From NCBI GenBank assembly GCA_016801845.1, contig CM028931.1, positions 7,461,563-7,525,562 on the forward strand: DNA of 64,000 nucleotides, written 5' to 3'. The notes under the pieces are model-generated. The model saw only the letters and a list, made by a program, of their open reading frames with translations. It searched no databases and was not told the origin of the DNA. Source of the DNA: Polydactylus sextarius (taxonomy: Eukaryota > Chordata > Actinopteri > Polynemidae). A program made the position numbers and the translations under genes. Of the stretch, positions 47,001 to 64,000 are shown one piece after another (within the stretch, counting starts at the first letter, position 1; every line of letters begins with the position of its first letter).

Positions 47001-47553
47001 GGCAGAACCATCATTAATCATGATCTTTATCGTAAAGGAAAGTTTCCAGTCTGACCTTAAATGTAGAAAAGGTGTCTGCCTCCTGGACCCAAACTGGATC
47101 TGGTTCCATCAGAGAGGAACCTGATCACTGCCATTCTGGTCTGGAGACTCTAGGAACCACAAGTAAACCAGCAGTTTGTGATCTATTGGGATAATAAGGA
47201 ACTATGGTTTTATAGGCAAGCAGAAGGATTTTGAAGGATGATCTCTAAATGGAAACCAAATGTAAAAACACCTGATCCAGATCAAACATTGATGACATTA
47301 ATATTTTACTCAAGTCATCTGCTTCCTCTTTCCCCAGCTTCACAAAAACGGCAAAGCGGACGTGCTGATCAAAGACCTTTACGCCGAAAACAGTCAGCTG
47401 CTCAAAGTCCTGGAAATCACCGAGCGGCGGCACAAAATCGCGGAGAAGAAGAACTACCTGCTGGAGGAGAAGATCTCCAGCCTCAACAAGATCGTGAGAG
47501 AACTGAACCCGCAGTCGCTTCCCTCGCTGTCCTTCCACTACGAGTGTTCGTAA
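28503..47553 (+). CDS. nin: nin, ninein (28 coding exons)
   Basis: Ninein caps microtubule minus ends and anchors them at the mother-centriole subdistal appendages. Exons: 28503-28694, 29315-29435, 30244-30425, 32208-32253, 32341-32516, 32598-32744, 33585-33752, 33847-33983, 35055-35195, 35287-35461, 35582-35692, 35793-35882, 35992-36127, 36574-36695, 36838-37946, 38216-40399, 40649-40747, 40928-40997, 41099-41266, 41355-41471, 42157-42270, 42363-42497, 42584-42745, 42835-42969, 43063-43164, 43334-43426, 46248-46361, 47338-47553. They join in phase to 2253 residues (human about 2090). An EF-hand (FNSFDTSGRGSL) opens the protein, VKGGKRYGRRS and SASTPYRQ follow, a second EF-like part lies near residue 300, and coiled coil fills about 390 to the end. 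An acidic low-complexity stretch (about 1315-1540) lies inside the 2184-nt exon. The C-terminal KDLYAENSQLLK-LE-TE is ninein-specific. The paralogue ninl is excluded by synteny. Confidence 0.95.
29375..29418 (+). repeat. In-frame (GCA)4(GAA)9 trinucleotide tract in nin coding exon 2
   Basis: Within the coding exon the DNA runs four GCA codons and nine GAA codons, giving AAAA then nine glutamates at about residues 87-99, between the first EF-hand region and the VKGGKRYGRR motif. Human ninein has no such run there, as far as I recall. Confidence 0.9.
31819..32011. repeat. (GT)n microsatellite in nin intron 3
   Basis: Three long GT runs are separated by short breaks. The 16-mer GGGCCCATGCCATTGT occurs both inside (31,872) and at the right edge (32,013), so part of the array arose by duplication including flanking DNA. 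Confidence 0.95.
32790..33480. repeat. AT-rich tandem repeat, nin intron 6
   Basis: About 690 bases of A-rich text with recurring modules such as AATAATAAAAAGCATGTTAA, AATGACATTAAAAATG and TAAATTTAAAAAAAATTG. The modules recur at irregular spacing of roughly 60-200 bases. No coding content. Confidence 0.8.
34110..35045. repeat. Interspersed repeat with internal duplication, nin intron 8
   Basis: The 20-mer AGCCAATCGAAATCAGC-type text followed by GAAGCCGCCAAACAGGAA and TCATATCTCAGCAA occurs twice, at about 34,439 and 34,826. Around each copy lie similar phrases (CGAAACTTGGCACGCATACT / CGAAACGTGACACGGATGAT, then CTTCA). So two related units of about 390 bases stand in tandem. Such units are common in fish genomes. 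It has no complete open frame and fills most of the intron before the exon at 35,055. Confidence 0.65.
36696..36837 (+). other. Probable GC-AG intron of nin
   Basis: The exon before ends GAAAGCAAA and is followed by GCAAGT, the strong form of the minor GC donor; the intron ends GGCTACAG. Joining here keeps phase 0 and gives LRNQLESK-INDFDKMVEK, which aligns without a gap to human LELEDK-VRHYEKQLDE. The nearest in-phase GT (CAT|GTTAAA at about 36,723) is a poor donor and would insert nine residues. Confidence 0.65.
37990..38180. mobile_element. Diverged MITE fragment, nin intron between the two largest exons
   Basis: GAATAGTTTGAGATTTTAG, then AGATGAGAAAACG and ACAGCTAGCTTAGCTTAGCA, follow the order of the common percomorph TTAA MITE also seen at 1598-1835. 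The far end is missing. Confidence 0.5.
44378..44721. mobile_element. Short palindromic MITE with TTAA flanks
   Basis: AGGAGAACTT after TTAA on the left and AAGTTCTCCT before TTAA on the right are perfect 10-base inverted repeats. Further in, ATGATTTTTGGATATGTAAA pairs with its complement near 44,680. At the centre ATGCAAGTGAATGGGGCAGC pairs with GCTGCCCCATTCACTTGCAT, separated by about 24 bases. The whole 344-base element can fold into one long hairpin. It lies about 200 bases upstream of the candidate alternative nin exon. Confidence 0.8.
44922..44984 (+). CDS. nin: Candidate alternative last coding exon of nin (20 aa)
   Basis: After CTTTTCTCTCCAG an open frame in the phase left by the exon ending at 43,426 reads GPMPEQRAAHADSYRRIGGL and stops at 44,982-44,984. 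About 1.1 kb further on is AATAAA at 46,119-46,124, so a complete terminal exon with its own 3' UTR is possible. Skipping it joins 43,426 to 46,248 in the same phase and gives the long C-terminus, which matches mammalian ninein. The coding look (GC-rich against a T-rich background), the good acceptor and the phase are the evidence; no homologue was recognised. It could be a cassette or terminal exon that removes the last 108 residues. Mammalian NIN is known to use cell-type-specific exons near its 3' end. Confidence 0.5.
   Translation, partial: GPMPEQRAAHADSYRRIGGL
44985..46150 (+). other. T-rich stretch, possible 3' UTR of the short nin form
   Basis: Repeated T tracts of 15-24 bases (45,031, 45,127, 45,281, 45,389, 45,657, 46,048), an A30 run at 45,187 and short TTATT repeats. 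The stretch ends with AATAAA. It is otherwise plain intron. No other gene was seen. Confidence 0.35.
46119..46124 (+). promoter_or_regulatory. Candidate polyadenylation signal for the short nin form
   Basis: AATAAA in AGAAAAATAAAGGACC, followed about 20 bases on by a GT-rich run (TTGTATGTTGCTTTTGTC). It would end a transcript that uses the exon at 44,922. Confidence 0.35.
46780..47240. repeat. Common teleost interspersed repeat, last nin intron
   Basis: The start CAATTCAGTTTTATTTATAT, then AACTGGAAGAAACCTCCAGC and TAAAGGATGGTTCGGGCAG, matches a repeat found throughout percomorph genomes. It reads in the plus direction and is non-coding here. I cannot assign the exact family. Confidence 0.65.
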
Positions 47554-47874
47554 CGGGGGGAAAAAGACGTCGACAACTCTCCAAAGTCGGCCGCGAACTG
47601 CGCCGTTTTACTGCAAAATCAGTATTTATTATTCATTTTTATTCAAAGCAATAATTTGTTTAAATCATTTTGGACCAAATGTAAAGGTTAAACTTTAGTT
47701 ATTTATCTTTTTTTTTTTTTTTTTTTTTTTTTAATTACTGTGATGTAACTCGAAGGAGAAAAGCGATACTCAAGTGCACTCTTCATATATATAAGTGTTA
47801 TTTTATGTGTCTGTGGACAAAGAGATGTATTGTGTTCGTCTGTCATGTCTTTTCCTTCTCCGGCTCTTGTGTCA

Positions 47875-47880
47875 AATAAA
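47875..47880 (+). promoter_or_regulatory. Polyadenylation signal, nin
   Basis: AATAAA in GTGTCAAATAAAACACAC, 322 bases after the nin stop. A second AATAAA at 48,243-48,248 (AGAATAAAATAC followed by TGTGTTTTG) could give a longer 3' UTR. Confidence 0.6.
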
Positions 47881-48279
47881 ACACACAAACCAATCTGTCA
47901 GTGGTGAAATCATGTAAACGCAGAAGTCAAATAATGTGTTGACCTTTAACTGAGAGATGCTTTTGTCACTTACGCAACACTACCTGAGGTCACGCTTCAC
48001 TTTAACTTTTAACTTTAAACATCCGTCCAGTGGCAATACTCTGATGCTCTATTTATATTTGATCCGTTGCAATATGCATATATGTATATGTAAATGTAAA
48101 GCTGCATTTTTGAAGATTGTGCCATTATGAATGTTTTTAACTTGAATGGAAGGACCTTTTTTTTTTTTTTTTTTTTATATGATCACTGCAGTCTGGGGCA
48201 CTAAAGATGATATCAGGGTTAATGTTTGCTTTTAGTGTAAAGAATAAAATACATGAATTGTGTTTTGAAATGTCTTGTT

Positions 48280-48840
48280 TTTTTTTTTTGGTTTTGGTTT
48301 CTTTTATTTTCCTTTTTCCTTTAATTACAGTGGACTAATTAAATATTATTCATTATATTTCATATATTTGTAGGATTTTTGCAGGTAAGTTTTTTTTTAT
48401 TATTATTATTTATTGTTTTTCAAGGTTTTTTTTTTTATTTCTATTTTTATTTAAAAAAAGAATTTTTTTTTTTATTGGTATGATTTTACAATTATTTCTA
48501 TTTTTTATTATTTTTTTAAAAAATATTTTTAATGATTTTTATTGGTATGCTTTTAAAATTATTTCTATTAAATATTTTTTTTTAAATATTTTTTTATTGG
48601 TATGCATTTACAATTAATTATTTTTATTTTTTTTAAATAAAACGTTTTTTTTTATTTTTTGAATTATTTTAATTGATATGCTTTTACAATAATTTCTAGT
48701 TTTTATTTAACAAAAAAAAAAAAAAAACGTTTATATTTTAAAATTATAATTGGTATGCTTTGTGTGTGTTATCATATAAGTTATTTTAAAAACGTATTTG
48801 CAAACGTACCGCAAATATAGAATAAGAATGAATATATGAA
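48280..48840. repeat. AT-rich tandem repeat between nin and sav1
   Basis: Diverged units of about 60 bases share TTTTTATTGGTATGCTTTTA and CAATTATTTCTATTTTT, seen near 48,475, 48,540, 48,595, 48,680 and 48,745. A short (TA)n follows at 48,852-48,870. The rest of the nin-sav1 interval to 49,294 is the GC-richer sav1 promoter and 5' UTR, with GCTAGC-type motifs at 49,110-49,140. Confidence 0.75.
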
Positions 48841-49294
48841 TGAATGAATACTATATATATATATATATATACACATACACACAGTTGTGTGTGTTATTGA
48901 TGAAGTGGTTGCGTGTGTCGCCGAGTTGTCTGTTTTATTATTTGTGTTTGTGCTCAGCTGAAGGTGAGTCAGGGAATAGATGGGGGCAGGTCCGAGCTGT
49001 AACCAGTCCCAGTCCGGGCGCGGAGCCGCATCAGCAGGCGGTGGGAGTCCCAGCGCGGAGCGGCAGCAGGAGGCTCAGTGCGGACTTGACTGGACCCGCT
49101 GCAGTCAGTTAGCCGGCTAGCTTCGATTAGCCGCTAGCAGCTAACTCCGAAAGGGGGAAAAGAAAAAAGAAAAACACTAAAAAAAAAAAAAAAAAATGTC
49201 GACTTTCTGCGCTTTGCAAACTGATTGCAGAGTTGAAGGATCGTGCCATGAAATTAAAGCGCCGTGTTGTTGATGTTTCCCCGAGCTTTGAGTT

Positions 49295-57309
<8,015 letters not shown>

Positions 57310-58620
57310 CGTGAAGCGGCGGGAGGGTGGGGGGTGAGAAAGAGACGCCGCAGCTGCCACGCCTCTCTGAGGTTTCTACAAGTTTGGGAGCGGTCTGTTT
57401 TTTTTTTTTTTTTTTTCTATTTCTCTCTTTGAAAGAAAAAAAAAAAAAAATCATGATTGACTCTTAATCGCCTCCTCCTTTTACCAAACACATCTGCGCC
57501 TTCGCTCGATCCAAATATATCAAACCAGGAAATGGGGACGTGGTCACTTCACAAAAATAATAATAATAATAATAAAAAAAAAAAAAAAAAAAAAACACTC
57601 CGATGAAGAAAGAAAAAACCTCTAATGTGTGTGTGTGTTTGTGCCACCGACATTTTTTTTTTTTTTTTTTTTTTTAAGACTTACGGAGGAGAAACACTCT
57701 GAGATTGTGCCTTTTTTTTTTTTTCAAATAAAACATTAAATAAATTTTTTTTTTTTTTTTTTTGAAAAAAAAAAAAAAAAAAAAGCAGCTTTTTCCAAAA
57801 TGTCCGCTCGTTTCGTCTGTACACACCAGCTCCTCCGTCATTTTTCCCCCCAATTAAAAAAAAAAAAAAAATAATAATATTTTTTTTTTTTTACATTAAA
57901 CATAGTGTGCTTTTTTTTAAATTGATTTTTTTTTTTTTAATGACATACTGTATGCTTTATAAGACAATCCACCAAAACTTTTAACAGATATTTAAGTTTT
58001 TGATATAAAACACGTCTTTATTTATTTAAAGACTTTTTTTTTTTTTTTTTTTTTTGATGGATGAAGCATCACATTTGATGCGGTTTTTTTTCGAGCATCT
58101 CAGCTCTTTTTTTTTTTTTTTTTTTTTTTTTTGGCATTACTGTACGTCAGGAATATTCTCATGTGTGTGTATAATGAAATATAAATAAGCTACTGGATTT
58201 AAAAACACTTTTCAGAAGACGCGTTTTTTTTTTTTTTTTAATTCAGTTTCTTTCTGGATGTTTCTCGTCACGGTGATGCCTTTTTTTTCTTTTTTTTTTT
58301 TTTTTTTTGACGCATCTTTAATGTGATTACACCGAAGTTCAGGTTCTTTTAAAACCATATTCTATTAATTAGCAATAAATTAAACTTTTTTTTTTTTTTC
58401 TTTTAAATGTTCTGTTTAAAGTCCAAAGTTTGGAGTGGGAAAAAAAAAGGTGGAATAGTTTTTTTTTTTTCTAAAGAACCTCGAGCTTCTTCTTTCTCTT
58501 CTTTGGACTCGATCACATCTTTTTTTTTTTTTTCAGGATGTTGTCATCAGTTTGTACATATCTGATGTGGATTTCAAATACAGGAACATAAGCAATAAAG
58601 TCTGCAGTGACGTAAAAAAA
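57310..58620 (+). other. sav1: sav1 3' UTR with many poly(T) tracts
   Basis: From the sav1 stop to about 58,615 the plus strand carries at least a dozen T runs of 10-23 bases and several A runs. AATAAA occurs at 57,727-57,732 and at 58,594-58,599 (AGCAATAAAGTCTGCAG), the latter 20 bases before an A17 run. The distal signal is in cleaner sequence and is the more likely main end. Confidence 0.5.
58594..58599 (+). promoter_or_regulatory. Candidate distal polyadenylation signal, sav1
   Basis: AATAAA in CATAAGCAATAAAGTCTGC, about 1.29 kb after the stop codon. A proximal AATAAA lies at 57,727. Confidence 0.5.
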
Positions 58621-58797
58621 AAAAAAAAAAATACACTCACGACTTGACGGTTGTTTCCTCCCGCTGCGCTTGAAGCCTTGAAACAGATTTCATTTGATTC
58701 ATTCATTGATATTTGCTACAATAACACATAGAAGCTGCTGCTCTTTATGACTTTGTGGAGTTTTACAGTGAAATTTTCCTCATTATTTTTCTATTTC

Positions 58798-60455
58798 ACT
58801 ACGCATACGAGTCAAACTCCCCCTCAAGAGATATTTTACGTTGGTTGAAGTAATATTGAGCTTGACCATCTTTTGTTTTCACAGATAAATAGTTAACAAT
58901 GAAAGTAAATGGGGCAGCCAGCCAAAGTATCTACATTGTCATTTTTTTAACCACTAATAAAGCTCAAAATAACATTTAGTAAGTGTAGTTTATTAAAAAG
59001 ACTGTTTTACAAGACGTCTTATTTTCATAATAACTGGTGGTGAAGGGTGTTTCAGATCAGCAGATTCATCATTTTTCTGGCTTTTCGCAGACACAACGGC
59101 CTGTTGTTCAGGAAAATGATGAATCTGCTGATCTGGAACACCCTTCATGTTGTTTCAGAGCTTAATTAGTGGTTAAAAAATGGCAATTTAGAAATGTTTG
59201 GCTGACTGCCCCATTTACTTTCATTATTAACTGTTTGGCAGTAAAAACAAAAGACGATCAAACTCAATATTACTTTGACCAATGTCAAATGTCTCTAGAG
59301 GGGGTGTTATGTGTCTTGTTTTCACAGATAAATAGTTAACAATGAAAGTGAATGGGGCAGCCAGCCAAATGTATCTAAATTGTCCTTTTTTAACCACTAA
59401 ATAGCTCAAAATAACACTTAATAAGTGTACAAAGAGTTTATTAAAAAAGACTGTTGTACAAGACTTACCCAACGCCTTGTTTTCATAATAACTGGTGATG
59501 AATGGTGTTCCAGATCAGCAGATTCATCATTTTCCTGAACAACAGGATGTTGTGTCTGCGAAAAGCCAGAAAAAAGATGAATCTGCTGATCTGAAACACC
59601 CTTCATGTTGTTTCAGAGCTTAATTAGTGGTTAAAAAATGGCAATTTAGAAATGTTTGGCTGACTGCCCCATTTACTTTCATTATTAACTGTTTGGCAGT
59701 AAAAACAAAAGACGATCAAACTCGATATTACTTTGACCAATGTCAAATATCTCTAGAAGGGGTGTTTTGTGTCTTGTTTTCACAGATAAATAGTTAATGA
59801 AAGTGAATGGGGCAGCCAGCCAAATGTATCTAAATTGTCCTTTTTTAACCACTAAATAGCTCAAAATAACACTTAATAAGTGTGCAAAGAGTTTATTAAA
59901 AAAGACTGTTGTACAAGACTTACCCAACGCCTTATTTTCATAATAACTGGTGATGAATGGTGTTCCAGATCAGCAGATTCATCATTTTCCTGAACAACAG
60001 GCCGATATGTCCGCGAAGAGCTGGAAAAATGATGAATCTGCTGATCTGAAACACCCTTCATGTTGTTTCAGAGCTTAATTAGTGGTTAAAAAAAATGACA
60101 ATTAAGAAGTATTTGGCTGACTGCCCCATTTACTTTCATTATTAGCTGTTTGACAGTGAAAACCAAAGACGGTCAAACTTGATATTACTTTGACCAATGT
60201 CAAATATCTCTAGAGGGGGTGTTTTGTGTCTTGTTTTCACAGATAAATAGTTAACAATGAAAGTAAATGGGGCAGCCAGCCAAACATATCTAAATTGTCA
60301 TTTTTTTACATTTAAGCCGGAAAAATTCTGAGACACTCTTCATGTACTTTCAGTTCTTTATTAGTGGTTAAAAAACGCCAATTTAGATACGTTTGGCTGA
60401 CTGCCCCATTTACTTTCATTGTTAGCTAGCTAGGTTTGATAAACGACTTGATTGA
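58798..60455. repeat. Tandem array of fold-back repeat units (about 456 bp period)
   Basis: Two full units and flanking partial ones stand in tandem; the text CATGTTGTTTCAGAGCTTAA recurs at about 59,146, 59,604 and 60,059. Each unit holds both orientations of the module GCTGACTGCCCCATTTACTT / AAGTGAATGGGGCAGCCAGC and a hairpin. In the first, 59,041-59,080 (GAAGGGTGTTTCAGATCAGC onward) pairs with 59,110-59,147 over about 38 bases with few mismatches. Hairpins recur near 59,499-59,604 and 59,949-60,058. The left edge matches the end of the 1-420 copy in inverted orientation. Repeated 80-residue readings here are artefacts of the repeat. No transposase is present. Confidence 0.9.
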
Positions 60456-60748
60456 TAATGGGATCGTCTTTGTGCATACGACTCGCTGGGAGCGATATGG
60501 AAACTTTTAAACACACCGAGCAGCATAAATACATTTTTGAGTATTTTAACATCTTAACCCTTTAAAGCCTGACATTTATTAAACCTTCTGACAAATCTGT
60601 TTCATTTCATATATGATTTTTATTTGATAAATGTTGATCTTGTCGATACTCGCGTAGTGAAGTCAGCTATAAAGGGTTAGAAACTTTGTCAATCTTTCGG
60701 CGAATAATCACTCAGTCAGAGTCTAGTCGTCGTTAATTTGGTCCAACT

Positions 60749-60754
60749 TTTATT
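60749..60754 (-). promoter_or_regulatory. Candidate polyadenylation signal, atl1
   Basis: TTTATT on the plus strand (CAACTTTTATTTCG) is AATAAA on the minus strand, about 1.8 kb past the atl1 stop. It lies just outside the fold-back array, so it is a sensible transcript end. Confidence 0.45.
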
Positions 60755-60759
60755 TCGTG

Positions 60760-61318
60760 GTAACTGAAACTCTGCGGTGTGCGTGTGCCGAGACGGAGCA
60801 GCGTGGACGCGGAGGAGCATCGCCGAGGCGACCCGGTCCTCTTCCTGCGAGTCGAGATTTTAGAAAACGATGATGAGAATGAGGGCGGCTCCTCCTCTTC
60901 CTCCTCCTCCTCCTCTTCTTCTTCTAACAGACGAAAGCTTTAATTTGTGATTAATGTTTTTTTTTTTTTTTTTTTTTTTGCGTAAACACAAGACGATGTA
61001 AACAAACGCTACTTTTTTTCCCCCCTTCTTTCCGACGCGTGAGGGCGTGTGCGCGGACGACAAAACCGAAAAAAAAAAAAAAATGACAAAACCTCACGAG
61101 TCTTAAACTGGACTTAGATGGTTTCTTTTGCGTGAAGGCCTCACTGATGTTGATTATACATTGTGGAAGACTCAAGAAGCCACTCGGCTGCAGCGCCTTT
61201 AAATTTTCAACCCTTGAGGTCAAACCTCAGTATAAACTTGCTAAATATGCATGACAGCGTTCCTTCGCTTTGTTTGTGACCAGATCGACAGCGAAGGGAG
61301 CGAGGGAGAGAAAAAAGA

Positions 61319-61360
<42 letters not shown>

Positions 61361-62535
61361 CACAATTATACAAAATGTACAATAACAGTCGACTAAGCCA
61401 AAGTGTTGGAACGCCAGCAATACAAATGCAAGCTGCTTTAGAAAAAACCACCATGCAACAGTTTTTTTTGTTGTTGTTTTTTTGTTTTGTTGATTCACAG
61501 ATGATTCGACTTAAGTGTGTGAAAGATGACGAAAGGGACGAGGAATGATGTCGGTTTTCCAGAGCGAGGCCCCGACGTCGCCCCGCTCTAATAACACCCA
61601 GCTTTGATTCCTCTCTCTTCCTCTCTCCCGGCGGCTACATTCCTCGCATTTCGCTCGAACATTCAGAGAGAAAACACAACACAATGGTTTCGCCCACCAC
61701 CTCCGCGTCACAATGGAAACTCGCGCGCACACTCAAAACGCGAGACTACAAAACTGCGAAGCCAAACGTCAACATACGTCGCGTAAACCCAACCCAAACT
61801 GATCCTGAATCAGAAATGTGCCATCGTGTTTTTTTTTTTTTTTTTATGGTTTTTACACATTTATGGCACAACACCACTTTGTCACAACCATTAACAACCA
61901 TTTTTTTTTTTGTTTGTTTTTTTTACTTTTTTTTTTTTTTTATATATATATATATATATATATAAAGTGTACCTGTAAAGTTTTTCTTTTTAAAGATGAC
62001 AGACATCGACCAATTACCATGCTGATGATGCTCGTGAGACGCTTCGTTATTATCTTTAACGCACAAGTACAGAGTTTTGGCTTGACTCGTCGGTAGATAT
62101 TGTTTCTTATAAACAGCACTAAATTTCAAAGAACGGAGAAGAACGACATGTCACGAATGAAAGGTGGGGTGGTGGGTGGAGGAAAAAAAATAAAAAATAA
62201 AAATAAAAATAAAAACCCGTCTGATGGCGAGATGAACGGATCCATACGTCGTCTCTCTGCAGACAGAGTCCGTGCAGGTGGTGATTTATTTCACAGACCC
62301 CCCCAAGAAAAAAACAAACAAACAAACAAGTGATTTGTTGTATCCGTATTTTTTGAAAGCAAGCGCCCGCCGACCTACGCTCTACCTACACATCGACATT
62401 ACACGGTCCGTTATTAAGAAGGTTGAAAGTCGGCGCCGCCGTAAAACAGAGTGCCTGATGGGTGAGGATGTTCCTCCTCCTCCTCCTCCTCCTTCATCAC
62501 CAGGAGGTCCCTGCTGTGTCCCGTCTTTATGTCAA
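60760..62535 (-). other. atl1: Probable atl1 3' UTR
   Basis: No coding sequence was recognised. Contents are A/T runs at 60,958, 61,069 and 61,828, (TA)n at 61,319-61,356 and 61,941-61,964, a CCTCCTCCTC tract near 60,893 and a similar one near 62,473. Long 3' UTRs are usual for neuronal genes such as atl1. Assignment rests on the absence of any other gene and on the AATAAA at 60,749. Confidence 0.45.
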
Positions 62536-64000
62536 TCAGTCCCTCTTCTTGTCCTGCTCCTCTCCGACCTCGTCCACCTGAGGCCCCGGGAACGCGTGGT
62601 GGTACAGGTGCCTGTGATTGGCCGCCACGTTGTACAGCTTGTAGAGAGCCTGCGGAGCAGAGACAGACGCGATGGTGACGACGACAGCGATGATGATGAA
62701 ATATAAACACTGACTCGTGCCCGCAAGGCTGCGAAACCAACTAACTCTAACAACCTTTTTTTTTTTTTTTTTTTCTTCCTTCGTGCACTCACCTCGTTCG
62801 TGCTTCCCTGCGGCGGCGTTAAAGAGAAGAGAATATAAACACCCGTGAGCATCTGCATCCACACATAACACGACAACGTGACTGTAGATGAATGGGTCAT
62901 TGTGGATCTTGAATAAAAATACGAGAGTGCTGCCACCTGCTGGTTTAAAGATGAAGTGTCATTTGAAACGTTGACGGTTCGTTTTTGGTCGTTTATTACT
63001 TAGTAAATGAATCTATTTTGATACTTGTGACTTATGTTCGAATGCCAATTTGCATATACTTGTATAATTCTATTTTAGGGATGTCTGATAATATCGGCCG
63101 GCCGATATTAGCACAATTATGTAATATCTGTAAATATCGTTATCGGTTTTTCCTCCGGGAATAAAAACCCGATAATGTAATTCCTGGGTTTCGCCCAATG
63201 TGCTGGAATAAATGCTCGTGGGGTCCTGAGACGTTTACTGACGCGCACCTGATGATGACGTCATCAAACCGCGCCGGTTAGGGCGATTCCACTACAGGAG
63301 GGCGTGTAATGGGACCTGAAATTAGTTTTGGGGAAGCAAAACATGCCTGCATTCATTGGTTATCGGTTGATATCGGCATATGTGATATCAGCAAAAAATC
63401 CCTAATTTGAATAATAATAAATAAATAATATATAATAAAAATAAATAATTAAAAATATATTATTTTAGTAAAATGCCAAAGATTTATTATGGATAAATGT
63501 GGAAATGTGGTGATTTTAGCTGAGTTTTTATTTGAAATTCATTCACAAAATATCATCTCTTCTCTCTTTATTACTACTTTGTCTTATTTTTAGTTTTCAG
63601 AGTCATTGATTTTCCTCCTGATCTGATCTGAACATGTCATTTCAACATGTGGATCATGCAGCGTTTTGTTTTGTGCCACGTACCTGGTCCCACAGAGCGC
63701 CGGCGACCTGGTCGATGACGGCTCCGAGCTCTCTGTATTCCCCGGAGTACCGGATGTAGGCCCAGGTGCAGAGCGTGATCAGAGCCAGACCCAGGATCAT
63801 GTTACACAAGCTGGCGATGATGTCCACGCCCACGAAGCCCGTGATGCCCGCCGCCACGTACATGACGAAGATGACCACGAACAGGGTGGCCGGCGTTCGG
63901 GCAGCGTGGAAAATGTTCTTGGAGTCATTGTGCTTGATGTACTGGACGAAGACCTCGTCGATCTCGCCCTCCAGCTGCTGCAGGTAGCGGCGGCTGAACT
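62536..64000 (-). CDS. atl1: atl1, atlastin-1, last three coding exons (5' part outside the window)
   Basis: Atlastin is a dynamin-like GTPase in the ER membrane that fuses tubules; human ATL1 mutations cause spastic paraplegia SPG3A. Minus-strand exons in transcript order: 63684-64000 (cut by the window edge), 62793-62807, 62536-62649. The first reads [20 protein letters not shown], then [17 protein letters not shown], two membrane segments forming the hairpin ([19 protein letters not shown] and [19 protein letters not shown]), then [14 protein letters not shown] 15-nt microexon encodes GSTNE. The last exon, [20 protein letters not shown], is the C-terminal amphipathic helix that drives fusion; the tail ends DKKRD. 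Phase is kept across all three. The GTPase domain lies beyond position 64,000. It is convergent with sav1. Confidence 0.94.
62793..62807 (-). CDS. atl1: 15-nt microexon of atl1 (GSTNE)
   Basis: On the minus strand GCCGCCGCAG precedes GGAAGCACGAACGAG, which is followed by GTGAGTG, a strong donor. It translates to GSTNE, exactly the five residues between ALWDQ and ALYKLY in human ATL1. Being a multiple of three, it can be skipped without a frame change. Confidence 0.88.
63076..63404. mobile_element. hAT-like MITE in atl1 intron
   Basis: Ends TAGGGATGTCTGATAATATC and, in reverse complement, TAGGGATTTTTTGCTGATAT are inverted repeats with repeated CCGATAT/ATCGG motifs just inside. This is a MITE common in percomorph fish. 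No exact 8-bp target duplication was found. Non-coding, 329 bases. Confidence 0.7.

Noticed and set aside
59227..60061. Two near-identical minus-strand reading frames of about 80 residues, and two of 62 residues
   Set aside because: They repeat with the 456-base fold-back unit and change with its mismatches; no codon bias or family resemblance. They are shadows of the repeat.

Overview
This is vertebrate nuclear DNA from a ray-finned (teleost) fish, probably a percomorph. The genes are split by GT-AG introns. The proteins are close to mammalian orthologues, and the repeats are of fish type: a Harbinger-like MITE, TTAA-flanked MITEs, a Tc1 relic, the 'CATCCTCTGGGAACCATGAATG' repeat class and a hAT-like 'TAGGGATGT' MITE. 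Gene order and strands match human 14q22 read in reverse: trim9(+) - pygl(+) - abhd12b(-) - nin(+) - sav1(+) - atl1(-). This conserved synteny supports every gene name. No operon, CRISPR array, virus or toxin gene was seen. Exon joins were made by hand from splice sites, reading phase and remembered family sequences; all phases close.

Layout. 1-7.8 kb: last coding exon of trim9 (1203-1280), a probable long 3' UTR ending near 6.25 kb, then the pygl promoter. 7.8-17.8 kb: all 20 coding exons of pygl, liver-type glycogen phosphorylase (853 aa), with MITEs and tandem repeats in its introns. 18.2-22.9 kb: abhd12b, 12 coding exons on the minus strand (324 aa), converging tail-to-tail with pygl and carrying a dead Tc1 transposase in an intron. 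22.9-28.5 kb: divergent promoter region and the large first intron of nin. 28.5-47.6 kb: nin (ninein), 28 coding exons (2253 aa), including a 2.2 kb giant exon, one probable GC-AG intron and a candidate alternative last exon. 49.3-57.3 kb: sav1 (Salvador, 428 aa, five exons), with a 26-glutamine tract and a 1.9 kb, 20-bp minisatellite in its last intron. 58.8-60.5 kb: a tandem array of about 456-bp fold-back units; another copy of the family lies at 1-420. 60.7-64 kb: 3' UTR and last three coding exons of atl1 (atlastin-1, minus strand, cut by the window edge), one of them a 15-nt microexon.

The genes do not form one pathway. pygl breaks down glycogen, abhd12b is a membrane serine hydrolase, nin anchors microtubules at the centrosome, sav1 is the Hippo scaffold and atl1 fuses ER membranes. 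They are neighbours through old synteny. I found no convincing new biological system. The most unusual items are structural: the sav1 minisatellite and polyQ, the fold-back array, the nin alternative terminus and GC-AG intron, and the atl1 microexon.
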